From contig CAUTXO010000015.1 in the NCBI GenBank assembly GCA_963542625.1, forward strand, positions 1-32,795: a stretch of DNA of 32,795 nucleotides, written 5' to 3'. The notes under the pieces are model-generated. The model made no database searches. It was not told the DNA's origin and was given only the letters and a program-made list of their open reading frames with translations. How positions within the stretch are numbered: position 1 is the stretch's first letter; each line of letters opens with the position of its first letter. Source of the DNA: CAUTXO01 sp963542625 (GTDB lineage Bacteria > Campylobacterota > Campylobacteria > Campylobacterales > SZUA-545). A program made the translations under genes and the position numbers. Shown here piece by piece: positions 18,020-25,473 of this stretch.

Positions 18020-18555
18020 CAGAGCTTCAGCAAGGCTTTTAGATCTTGATAGATGTAGCCAGGCATTGCAAAAAGGCATTTGTGAATGTCGGCGTTGTAA
18101 AAGGCATTGCCCTCTAGCATATCCGCAATGTGGAGCTTAAGATCCGCCGTCGGGTGGTATTTTTTAGACGCAAAAACGCCGGTCAAAGGCGCGCTAGCGT
18201 GGTAGCTAAACGCAATGGCAAATCTAAACATTTCAAAGCTCTTTAGCTGCTCTTTAAATTCTTGCGTATCCCAAGCGGCGGTTTGCATAACTAAGATCCC
18301 GTCGTCTTTTAGCGCGCGGTAGCTTTGCACGATGAGCTCTTTTTTGTAAGCGGGCGCGATTGATACATCGTAAAATTTTTCCTTGTCTAGCTCGCTTGAA
18401 ACATTGACGCCGTGCTTGTTTAGTTGCGCTAAAAGCCCGTCGCCAAGCCCGTTGCTAGGCGCGCCGCAAAGCAAAACTTCTTTGGCGTATGGATAAACGC
18501 AAAGCGGTAAATGCGCCAGAATTTCGTTTGTTAAAAGATCTTGCGAGATTTGCAC
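18019..18555 (-). CDS. Truncated spermidine-synthase-like (SpeE-like) protein
   Basis: This 178-aa protein has a C-terminal part (MLEGNAFYNADIHKCLFAMPGYIYQDL) that looks like the end of SpeE aminopropyltransferases. The N-terminal beta-strand domain is shortened. The nucleotide-binding loop is degenerate (LLCGAPSNGLGDG in place of a GGGDGG-type motif), and no clear catalytic Asp-Asp is seen. It may have lost synthase activity. It starts with GTG at 18555 behind AAAGGA and is the first gene of the minus-strand set with tgt and mqnA. Another class I methyltransferase-like fold is possible. Confidence 0.6.
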   Translation of the reverse strand: MQISQDLLTNEILAHLPLCVYPYAKEVLLCGAPSNGLGDGLLAQLNKHGVNVSSELDKEKFYDVSIAPAYKKELIVQSYRALKDDGILVMQTAAWDTQEFKEQLKSFEMFRFAIAFSYHASAPLTGVFASKKYHPTADLKLHIADMLEGNAFYNADIHKCLFAMPGYIYQDLKALLKL

Positions 18556-18622
18556 TGATGTCCTTTAATGCCTAGATAGCTTTGGCTAAAATCTTACAAA
18601 AATTATATTTAAAGCTTAAGAT
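18556..18622. promoter_or_regulatory. Divergent promoter region between the speE-like gene and purM
   Basis: This 67-base AT-rich gap separates two divergent genes. On the plus strand TATATT lies near 18606, and TAAAAT lies near 18588. On the minus strand AAAGGA, the ribosome site of the SpeE-like gene, is at its edge. One AGATAG but no AGATCT is present, which is unusual compared with the convergent gaps. The exact promoters cannot be fixed. Confidence 0.4.
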
Positions 18623-19645
18623 ATGCCTATTACATATAAAGATAGCGGGGTGGATACGGGCGCGGCGGAGCGGTTCGTGCAGGGGATCCGCCCGCTTATG
18701 CAGGGCACTTTTACAAGCGCGGTTTTTTCTAGCGCAGCCGGCGGGGCGTTTGGCTATGGCGCTGGCGGTGGCTTTGCAAGCGGGTTTAGGATCCCAGCTG
18801 GCTACAAAAACCCCGTGCTTTTTGCTTGCACCGATGGCGTTGGCACCAAGCTTAGCTTGGCTAAGGATCTTGATAGGCTCGGCACAATTGGCACGGATCT
18901 TGTAGCGATGTGCGTTAATGACTTGCTTTGCGCCTTTGCCACCCCACTTGTGTTTTTGGATTATTACGCTTGCAGCACCCTAGACGTGCGCCAAGCGCAG
19001 CTTGTGCTAGAGAGCATTGCAGCGGCTTGCCACCGTGCGGGCGTGGCGCTTATAGGCGGGGAAACGGCGCAGTTGCCCGGCTTTTATGCGCGCGGGGGGC
19101 TTGAGCTTGCGGGCTTTGCCGTTGGGGTGGCAGAAAGTAGCGATTTTGAGCGCGCCGCTACCATAAAAAGCGGCGATGTTTTAATTGCCTTGCCAAGCTC
19201 GGGGCTGCATTCAAACGGCTTTTCTTTGGCGCGCAAGGTGTTTTTCGAGCACCTAAAAATGCGCCCGCACGAGCCGTTTTTGGGCTCCACGCTATTAGAC
19301 GTACTTTTGGAGCCCACGCGGATCTACACCGCTGAATTCGAGCGCGCAAAGGCGCAAATAAAGGCGCTAGCGCACATAACCGGCGGTGGTATGGCACACA
19401 ATCTTTCACGCGTGCTGCCGCCAGAGCTTGGCGCGCAAATAGACGAGCGCGCGCTAAGGATCCCGGACGTTTTTGGCGCGCTTGCTAAGCACGTGGAAAG
19501 GCAGGAGATGTTTAGGACGTTTAATATGGGCGTTGGAATGATCCTAGTGGCTAGCAAAACCCTTGCGGACGATGTTTGCGCTAAAACCGGCGGCTATGTC
19601 ATCGGTGAGCTCACAAGCAGCGCAACTGGCGTTTGCATTTGCTAA
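18623..19645 (+). CDS. purM: Phosphoribosylformylglycinamidine cyclo-ligase (AIR synthetase)
   Basis: This 340-aa enzyme closes the imidazole ring in purine synthesis (FGAM + ATP to AIR). Characteristic segments are TYKDSGVD at the N-terminus, CTDGVGTKL, GGETAQLPGFY, LPSSGLHSNGFSL and HITGGGM, all intact and at normal spacing. The residues just after the N-terminus (about 35-60) are unusually Gly/Ala/Ser-rich. It is monocistronic and convergent with the MFS gene. The ATG at 18623 matches the family start. Confidence 0.95.
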   Translation: MPITYKDSGVDTGAAERFVQGIRPLMQGTFTSAVFSSAAGGAFGYGAGGGFASGFRIPAGYKNPVLFACTDGVGTKLSLAKDLDRLGTIGTDLVAMCVNDLLCAFATPLVFLDYYACSTLDVRQAQLVLESIAAACHRAGVALIGGETAQLPGFYARGGLELAGFAVGVAESSDFERAATIKSGDVLIALPSSGLHSNGFSLARKVFFEHLKMRPHEPFLGSTLLDVLLEPTRIYTAEFERAKAQIKALAHITGGGMAHNLSRVLPPELGAQIDERALRIPDVFGALAKHVERQEMFRTFNMGVGMILVASKTLADDVCAKTGGYVIGELTSSATGVCIC

Positions 19646-19700
19646 GCGGATCCAAGATTAAGCACGCGCACGCACACAAGGCGGCAAGCAGCAGGCGGCA

Positions 19701-19728
19701 GGGCTAAGATCTTATCAAGATTTTGCCC
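19701..19728. terminator. AGATCTT-containing hairpin between convergent purM and MFS genes
   Basis: GGGC(t)AAGATCTT pairs with AAGATTTTGCCC across a three-base loop, giving 12 pairs with one bulged T and one G-T pair. It lies 56 bases after purM in a convergent gap, so it could serve both strands. A perfect 12-bp palindrome, GGATCTAGATCC, lies at 19745-19756, and two AGATCT follow at about 19784 and 19798. Confidence 0.5.
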
Positions 19729-19801
19729 TTGCACCGGTTTAGGCTGGATCTAGATCCAAACCCCAAGCGTAACCGTGCGCGAAGATCTTGGTGCGCAAGA
19801 T

Positions 19802-20980
19802 CTACCCGCGTAGTTTGTAGATGAGTGCTGAGAGTATGAAAAGCGCTCCGATGCCAGCGGTGATGGCAAAAAGCGGTGCGCCAAGATTGGCAAAAAAGCC
19901 GATGGATACGGATATGACGGCGTTTGTTGATAAAAAGACCATATCGTTATAGGCGATGACCCTGCCACGATACTCGCTGTTTGCTTCGCGTTGCAAAAAG
20001 CTGTAGGTGATAGACCAGATGGACGACGTGAAAAAGCCCGTGGCGAAGGTGCCGATAAGTGAGGCGTAGAAGTTAAATTGCAGCGCCGCCCAAAGGATAA
20101 TCGCCACGCCTTGAAGGCTCATCAGCCACACAAGCAGCCTTTTGCTTTCTTGAAATCTTGAGAAAAAGATCGGCCCCAAAAATAGCCCCACCGCGCGCAC
20201 GGAGTTGATTGTGCCAATTGCCAGCGGCTCGGGGATTGTGCTTGCGTAGTTTTTGGAAGCTAGCAGGGCAACGAGCGCGTCAAAGGACGTAAAGCCGACC
20301 GTTGCGTGTAGCAAGATGATTTTTATGATGTTTTTGTTGCTAAAAAGGTAATCCACGCCGCCGCGCAAAAGGTGCGTTATCTTTTGCTTTTTTAGGTCAA
20401 GATCTTGGGGCAGGCTCAAGAATTTTAGGATAAATAATGAAACAACAAAGAGCGCGACGTCGAAAATAATCGCAACATTTGTGCCAAAAATATGCACGCA
20501 AAGCCCGCCAAAAGCCATTCCGGCTACAAAATTGAGCGACCACGTAACGGAGATTGTGTCGTTTGCGTTGCGCAGGTTTTCGCTTTTGACGATTTTGGGG
20601 ACGAAGCTTTGCACGGCGGTCATTAAAAAGCTCGCGCAAGACATTTTGATAAACACGAACACAAACATCAGCCACAGCAGATCTTTAGAAGTTACGGTAA
20701 GAAACGCAAGCGTCGCCAAAGCTTCCACAAAAATCAGGATAAATAAAAGCCTTTTTGGGTTTATTCTATCCAGAAAAATCCCGCTAATAGGCGCTTGCAA
20801 AATGCCCGGCAGCCAGTGGAACGCAGCGATGAGCGCAATCATCATATCCCCGGCTTTAAAATTAATCAAAATATCATAAACGCTAACGGCGGTAAACCAC
20901 GAGCCAAAGCTAAGCAGCACGTCTATAAACCAAAGCAACCTGAATTGGCGGTTTGTTTTTAGCAGGGTGATGTAGTTCAT
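19802..20980 (-). CDS. MFS transporter
   Basis: This 392-aa integral membrane protein has about 12 hydrophobic helices. Between helices 2 and 3 it has the MFS loop motif in variant form (GIFLDRINPKRLL), and the halves are joined by a short basic linker. The N-terminus (LLKTNRQFRLLWFIDVLLSFGSW) is like the MFS_3/macrolide-efflux-like exporters, a group that also includes siderophore exporters. The substrate is not readable. GGAG lies six bases upstream of the ATG, and a TATAAT on the minus strand at 20997-21002 may be its -10. Confidence 0.85.
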   Translation of the reverse strand: MNYITLLKTNRQFRLLWFIDVLLSFGSWFTAVSVYDILINFKAGDMMIALIAAFHWLPGILQAPISGIFLDRINPKRLLFILIFVEALATLAFLTVTSKDLLWLMFVFVFIKMSCASFLMTAVQSFVPKIVKSENLRNANDTISVTWSLNFVAGMAFGGLCVHIFGTNVAIIFDVALFVVSLFILKFLSLPQDLDLKKQKITHLLRGGVDYLFSNKNIIKIILLHATVGFTSFDALVALLASKNYASTIPEPLAIGTINSVRAVGLFLGPIFFSRFQESKRLLVWLMSLQGVAIILWAALQFNFYASLIGTFATGFFTSSIWSITYSFLQREANSEYRGRVIAYNDMVFLSTNAVISVSIGFFANLGAPLFAITAGIGALFILSALIYKLRG

Positions 20981-21078
20981 TTTTTCTCCGGGCGCAATTA
21001 TATCCCAGCGTGATTTAACTCTCCCCGCAAGGGATTTTTCAGTATCCTTGCCGGCGCGTTTGCCTTAAAGGATCCACA
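20981..21078. promoter_or_regulatory. Divergent promoter gap between MFS and DMT genes
   Basis: On the minus strand TATAAT at 20997-21002 is a plausible -10 for the MFS gene, implying a very short leader. On the plus strand AAAGGATCC at 21067-21075 is the ribosome site of the DMT gene, fused to a GGATCC motif. CAAGG and CCTTG near 21028-21050 form a small imperfect inverted repeat. Confidence 0.35.
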
Positions 21079-21501
21079 GTGAAAGCTTTTTTGCCTATTG
21101 TCTTTGCCAGCATTGCAGCCGTTGGCAATGCGATTTTTGCGTTAGCGCAGAGCAAAAACGCGGGCGCGGCTGGTAGCCTTGTTTTTGTGAGCCTTAGTGT
21201 TTTAGTTGCCGCCGTTTTTGGCTTTTTTGCGGCTTTTATCTTTGGCGAGTTTAACGCCCTAGCGGTTTTCAAGCAGCACTACAAGGCTATTTTTCTAAGC
21301 GGCTTTGGGCTTTTCTTGGTGTATGTTGGCTTTAATCTTTTGTATTCAAGCGGCGTTTCTTCTTACATTTTATACGCTGTAATCTCCATTTTTACAACGA
21401 CGATAATCGTCGGGATCTTATGGCTTGGCGAGCCCGTTAGCGTGCAAAAAATCGTGGCGATAATCCTAGCGCTAGCGTCTGTCGTGCTGTTTTCTGTTTA
21501 G
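21079..21501 (+). CDS. Small DMT/EamA-like membrane protein (four helices)
   Basis: This 140-aa very hydrophobic protein has four predicted helices. The C-terminal pattern (ISIFTTTIIVGILWLGEPVSVQKIVAIILALASVVL) is the typical end of a DMT half-unit, with the conserved GEP loop. At this length it is a half-size EamA or SMR-like transporter that would work as a dimer. The GTG start at 21079 follows AAAGGA at 21067-21072. The substrate is unknown. Confidence 0.72.
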   Translation: MKAFLPIVFASIAAVGNAIFALAQSKNAGAAGSLVFVSLSVLVAAVFGFFAAFIFGEFNALAVFKQHYKAIFLSGFGLFLVYVGFNLLYSSGVSSYILYAVISIFTTTIIVGILWLGEPVSVQKIVAIILALASVVLFSV

Positions 21502-21551
21502 TGGGCGTTTGTGTTTGATTTGTGTGCTTAAGTGGCGTTGTTAGCTGTGAT

Positions 21552-21608
21552 AGATAATTTTTTATAATTTTTCTTTCTGTATAATGGGTCGCAAAAATCA
21601 CAAGGGTG
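21552..21608 (+). promoter_or_regulatory. Promoter and ribosome site of the first propeller lipoprotein
   Basis: A consensus TATAAT at 21580-21585 is preceded by a T-rich stretch with a second TATAAT-like sequence at about 21563, as in Campylobacter sigma-70 promoters. AAGGGTG at 21602-21608 is the ribosome site, five bases before the ATG at 21614. This is the best-looking promoter in the window. Confidence 0.6.
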
Positions 21609-21613
21609 AAATT

Positions 21614-22651
21614 ATGAAAATACTAAAGTTCATATCTTTTGTTTGTGCTTTGGGGTTGGTAGCAGCTTCTTGCGGTAGCAGCGGATCTGGTGTTGGATCT
21701 AGCGCCGGCGTGGGATCCAAGGGCGGCAGTGGTGATCTTGGCAGTGGCAAAACTAAAAAAACAACTTTAAATATTTACGCCGCCGGCTTTGATGCCAAAC
21801 GCTCCGTGTATTGGAAAAATGGCGTAGAAAATATCGTAGCAGACGAGCAAGGCATTCCTTTTATCCTTTCTTCAATGGCTGTAAGCGGAAAAGATGTGTA
21901 TGTAGCTGGTGAGTATGCAACAGGCAAGGTTGCGTATTTTTTAAACGGCAAAGAAGTTGCTTTGACGGAGAATGCCTATGATACAGACGCTAAGGGCACT
22001 TCCATTGCTGTTAGTGGTGAAGATGTTTATGTGGCGGGAATACACAAGGCACTATCTGCTAGCAACTCAAAAGCCGTGTATTGGAAAAACGGTAGCGAGA
22101 TTGCTTTAACAGACGGGATTTCCATCGGCGATATGGCTACGTCTATATTTGTAAGCGGGCAGGACGTTTATGTAGCAGGTGTTCATACGGCTAAGGCTGT
22201 GTATTGGGTGAATGGCACGGAGCATAATTTAAGCGATGGCATTACAAGCCAAGCCGATGCAAATGCAATTGCATTTGCTAATGGCAATGTTTATACGGCA
22301 GGATCCAACAACGATATGGCGGTTTATTGGATAAATCAAGAAGAGCATATTTTAACGAGCCGAAACTCACAAGACAACAACGCTACGGCAATTTTTGTTA
22401 GCGGCAAAGATGTTTATGTGGCCGGCATTCACGACAAAAAGCCGGTTTATTGGAAAAATGGCAATGAAGTTGAGCTTTCAAGCGACACTCAAGACGTTGG
22501 CGTTTCTTCTATAAGCGTTGATGGAAACGATGTTTATGTTGGCGGTTATCGTGGCAAAAAGGCCGTTTATTGGAAAAACGGAAAGGAAATGAACCTAACT
22601 GATGGTTCAGGTTTTGCACAGGTTAAGGCTCTTGTTTTAGTTAGGGAATAG
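21614..22651 (+). CDS. Lipoprotein with seven YVAG/VYWKNG repeats (predicted beta-propeller)
   Basis: This 345-aa protein has a lipoprotein signal ending at C20 (LVAASC), then a Gly/Ser linker, then seven repeats of about 41 residues. Each repeat runs as a YVAG strand, a VYWKNG strand, an acidic/hydrophobic strand ending L(T/S)DG, and SI.VSG.D before the next YVAG. Seven such four-strand units fit a seven-bladed propeller anchored to a membrane. No enzyme motif is seen; binding or adhesion is only a guess. The preferred ATG at 21614 has AAGGGTG upstream; an ATG at 21584 would overlap the promoter. Three GS dipeptides of the linker are encoded by GGATCT/GGATCC. Confidence 0.78.
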   Translation: MKILKFISFVCALGLVAASCGSSGSGVGSSAGVGSKGGSGDLGSGKTKKTTLNIYAAGFDAKRSVYWKNGVENIVADEQGIPFILSSMAVSGKDVYVAGEYATGKVAYFLNGKEVALTENAYDTDAKGTSIAVSGEDVYVAGIHKALSASNSKAVYWKNGSEIALTDGISIGDMATSIFVSGQDVYVAGVHTAKAVYWVNGTEHNLSDGITSQADANAIAFANGNVYTAGSNNDMAVYWINQEEHILTSRNSQDNNATAIFVSGKDVYVAGIHDKKPVYWKNGNEVELSSDTQDVGVSSISVDGNDVYVGGYRGKKAVYWKNGKEMNLTDGSGFAQVKALVLVRE

Positions 22652-22683
22652 GTTTTTGCAAAAATTACATTGAAAGGTAAAAA

Positions 22684-23796
22684 ATGAAGTCAATTAAATT
22701 TATATCTTTTGTTTGCGCTTTGGGTTTAGTTGCAGCTTCTTGCGGTAGCAGCGGATCTGGTGCAGGATCTAATGGCGGCACGGGCGCTGGTGGCACGCAA
22801 GGTGGCGGGGCAAAAAACGTGGAATACGATATTTACGTAGCTGGCAAGTATAATAATAAGGTTGTGTATTGGAAAAACAGTGTAGAAACCAACGTAACAG
22901 ACGGCACAACAAACAAAAACGTTACTTCAATGGCTGTGAGTGCTAGTGGGGACGTGTATTTGGCGGGGTATAGTTATGGTGAAACCGGTATGGGTAAGGC
23001 CTTGTATTGGAAAAATGGTAGCGAGTTTGAATTAACCAGTGAAAATTCAGACAATAAGGCGACTTCTATCGCTACAAGCGGTAACGATTTTTATATCTCC
23101 GGTTTGCATAAGGAGATTGGCGGAAATGTTAAATCCGTGTATTGGAAAAACGGCAAGGCTGGAGAAGTTGTTTTAAATTCTGACTGGGGATCTAGCGCAA
23201 ACGCCATAGCCTTTGGCAACGGCCACGTTTATACGGCGGGTATCATTGATGATAATGGCAATAATAAAGTTGGGTATTGGAAAGATAGCGTATTTACTAC
23301 ATACGCCACGCTTACCGCTAGCACTTTTAGTGTAACTTCAATAGCCGTTGATGGAGACAAAGTGTATGTGGGCGGTAGAAATGGGAACAAAGCCGTTTAT
23401 TGGGTTGATAGCAAGGAACATAATTTAACCGACGATACTAAGAGTGGCTCATCTGTTTTATCTCTTTTTGTAAGCGGTGGCAAGGTTTATGCTGCGGGCA
23501 CAATCGGCGGCTGGCGCGCTACTTATTGGGTTGGCGAGAAGGATTTTAACTTAACGGATTCTGCACATATAGGTAGGGCAAATTCAATAACAGTTGCCGG
23601 TGGTAAGGTTTATGTGGCTGGTGTTAATAACGGAACGCCTACTTATTGGATTGACGGCAAAGATTTCAACTTAACCAAGCCTTTTGACGCTTCAAAACAA
23701 GGGGGTGGATCCCAATTGCCAGGCGGTGCTTCCCAAAGCCCACAAGCAAACGAAGCTGATGCCGTTAGCATTGTTGTTGTGCCAAGAAAAAAATAA
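22684..23796 (+). CDS. Second propeller lipoprotein, tandem paralogue
   Basis: A 370-aa paralogue of the upstream lipoprotein. The signal peptide from residue 5 to C20 is identical, and the first linker residues (GSSGSG) are also the same, while the repeats have diverged. Again about seven units with YVAG/YWK/NLTD/SI.V.G strands can be counted, so the blade number is kept. The C-terminal 30 residues are a Gly/Pro/Gln-rich tail. AAAGGTAAAA precedes the ATG 32 bases after the first gene, so both are probably on one transcript. GATC motifs again fall in the low-complexity linker and tail. Confidence 0.78.
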   Translation: MKSIKFISFVCALGLVAASCGSSGSGAGSNGGTGAGGTQGGGAKNVEYDIYVAGKYNNKVVYWKNSVETNVTDGTTNKNVTSMAVSASGDVYLAGYSYGETGMGKALYWKNGSEFELTSENSDNKATSIATSGNDFYISGLHKEIGGNVKSVYWKNGKAGEVVLNSDWGSSANAIAFGNGHVYTAGIIDDNGNNKVGYWKDSVFTTYATLTASTFSVTSIAVDGDKVYVGGRNGNKAVYWVDSKEHNLTDDTKSGSSVLSLFVSGGKVYAAGTIGGWRATYWVGEKDFNLTDSAHIGRANSITVAGGKVYVAGVNNGTPTYWIDGKDFNLTKPFDASKQGGGSQLPGGASQSPQANEADAVSIVVVPRKK

Positions 23797-23805
23797 TTAT
23801 ATTTG

Positions 23806-23847
23806 AAAGATCTCTGGGTTATTGCGAAATTTTGCCTAGAGATCTTT
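23806..23847 (+). terminator. Long AGATCT stem-loop after the propeller genes
   Basis: AAAGATCTCTGGG (23806-23818) pairs with CCTAGAGATCTTT (23835-23847) over 13 positions with one G-T pair, across a 16-base loop. AGCTTTTAAT follows. Position and shape fit a transcription terminator built on an inverted pair of AGATCT motifs. Confidence 0.6.
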
Positions 23848-23941
23848 AGCTTTTAATATCTACTTGTTTTTCTGTTAGTTCTGCCAAGCTTAAGCCCTTG
23901 GCTTGTATCATTCCGCTTCCATTTAAAACAAAAGGAAATAC

Positions 23942-24505
23942 GTGAGAAAGTTTTTTGTACTTTGCGCGCTTTTTGCGCTTGTTTTGCAATTAAACGCGGA
24001 CGATGTTTTCAAATTTGGTGAAAAAAACAGCAAGCCATACCTTAAAAAAACGGGCTTTTTCGCCGCTTTGCCGGTTGGTTATTCGCGCCAAAGCTACAAA
24101 ATACTTGGCAGTTCTTTTACACACAGCGGCTTCGGTAGCGGGCTAAATCTCGGCTTTAGGTATGAAAATTTCAGCGCGAGCTTGGAGCATTTTTACAACA
24201 CCACTTTTGCGATTGATTACCTTATGCCGCTTGACAAAAAGCACGATAGATTCGAGTATTTTTGGTATGGCGGGCTTGGGCTTGGGCATAATTATTACGG
24301 CGCGTCTGACAATATGACGCTTGCGGTGCGTGCGGGTGCTGGCGCGGCGCGCAAGGCGCTAGACCACACATTCTTTTTTAACGGTTTTGCGTCCGTGTCC
24401 TTGCCAAACAAGGAAAAATTTTTAGGCAGTGAATACGAATTTGGCTCAAGAATTAATCTTGGCGCGCAGATTGGGTTTTTCTTTGACACGGGGGATGTGT
24501 TTTAG
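23942..24505 (+). CDS. Small outer-membrane beta-barrel protein
   Basis: This 187-aa protein has a signal peptide (residues 1 to about 18, ending LQLNA) and then alternating hydrophobic strands rich in Gly, Phe and Tyr. The last residue is Phe (GDVF), an outer-membrane assembly signal. The size fits an eight-strand barrel. The start is GTG at 23942 with AAAGGAAA just upstream; no other family clue is visible. It is followed by the repeat-rich non-coding region. Confidence 0.65.
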   Translation: MRKFFVLCALFALVLQLNADDVFKFGEKNSKPYLKKTGFFAALPVGYSRQSYKILGSSFTHSGFGSGLNLGFRYENFSASLEHFYNTTFAIDYLMPLDKKHDRFEYFWYGGLGLGHNYYGASDNMTLAVRAGAGAARKALDHTFFFNGFASVSLPNKEKFLGSEYEFGSRINLGAQIGFFFDTGDVF

Positions 24506-24738
24506 CTCTGTTTTTAAGGAGCGGTGCGCGTAAGGCTTGTAAGATCTTGCGCGGTTTTGCCGCTCTTGCTTTTGACTTATAGTTTTCCTTTTATTTATTT
24601 GCTTGTGTGCGTTTTGCTCCACTAGCTTGACTTTTGCCGCGCTTTAAAATTCTTTTTAGCTTTTTACGGATCTTGGCAAATCTTTTATTTTATTGCTGAG
24701 TAGGGGGGCTTTTGGATCTTGCGCGTGGGTAAGACTTA

Positions 24739-24829
24739 CGCTTTTGTTTAGGTGGCGCGGCTAGGATCTTGCGCGCTTGCTCGTTAAGATCTTGAACGTC
24801 GGGAGCGGGTAAGACTTGCGCCTTTGCAA
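24739..24829 (+). repeat. Partial repeat related to 25215-25327
   Basis: It starts CGCTTTTGTTTAGGTG and ends near GGGAGCGGGTAAG plus a CTTGCGC tail, in the same order as 25215-25327. The latter has 22 extra bases. The extra segment starts and ends at an AGAT, so the indel junction lies in the motif. Confidence 0.8.
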
Positions 24830-25104
24830 GCCATATCTTTGGTTAGGATCTTTGGTGGCGGTTAGATCTTGTGCCCTTTGCTATTGATGTTCTATGTTTG
24901 CTTTTGTATGGATTGCTACGCCAAATTGCCGTTTGAATGTTTGGCGTTTTGGCGGATAAGATTTGCAACTATTTGGTAGGTTAAGATCTTGGGCGCGCGT
25001 GATAGGTTTTTAGGTTTGGCTTGAGATCTTAGCTTTGGTGGTGGCAAGATCTTAGACGCTGTTTAGCTTAAGATTTTGAGTGCTGGTAAGATCTTGCGAG
25101 CCTT

Positions 25105-25240
25105 CCTAGATCTAAACGTTTCACGGCTTTAGGCTTGGCTTTGTCCTTAGATCTTGGCGCTAACATTTTCACGTTTGGCTTGAGATCTTTAGCGCTGGCG
25201 GCGGTTAGATCTTGCGCTTTTGTTTAGGTGACGCGGCTTG
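25105..25240 (+). repeat. 136-bp direct repeat, copy 1
   Basis: It begins CCTAGATCTAAACG and ends GTGACGCGGCTTG. It matches the copy at 25338-25473 over its whole length with five differences, all transitions, and no gaps (about 96% identity). It contains four AGATCT (25108, 25149, 25183, 25207). Confidence 0.92.
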
Positions 25241-25337
25241 GAACTTGCGCGCTTGCTTGTTAAGATTTTGAGTGTGCGATGGCTAGATCTTGAACGCCGG
25301 GAGCGGGTAAGGCTTGCGCTTTTGTAATCTAAGCCTG

Positions 25338-25473
25338 CCTAGATCTAAACGCTTTACAGCTTTAGGCTTGGCTTTGTCCTTAGATCTTGGCGCTAACATT
25401 TTCACGTTTGGCTTAAGATCTTTAGCACTGGCGGCGGTTAGATCTTGCGCTTTTGTTTAGGTGACGCGGCTTG
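25338..25473 (+). repeat. 136-bp direct repeat, copy 2
   Basis: Same length and order of motifs as copy 1, with AGATCT at 25341, 25382, 25416 and 25440. The 97 bases between the copies are themselves similar to 24739-24829, so the array has a nested structure. Confidence 0.92.

Noticed and set aside
19088..24708. Short G6 runs (e.g. about 19093 and 24702) as further phase-variation sites
   Set aside because: Six G is below the length normally found unstable in Campylobacter, and the 24702 run is non-coding.
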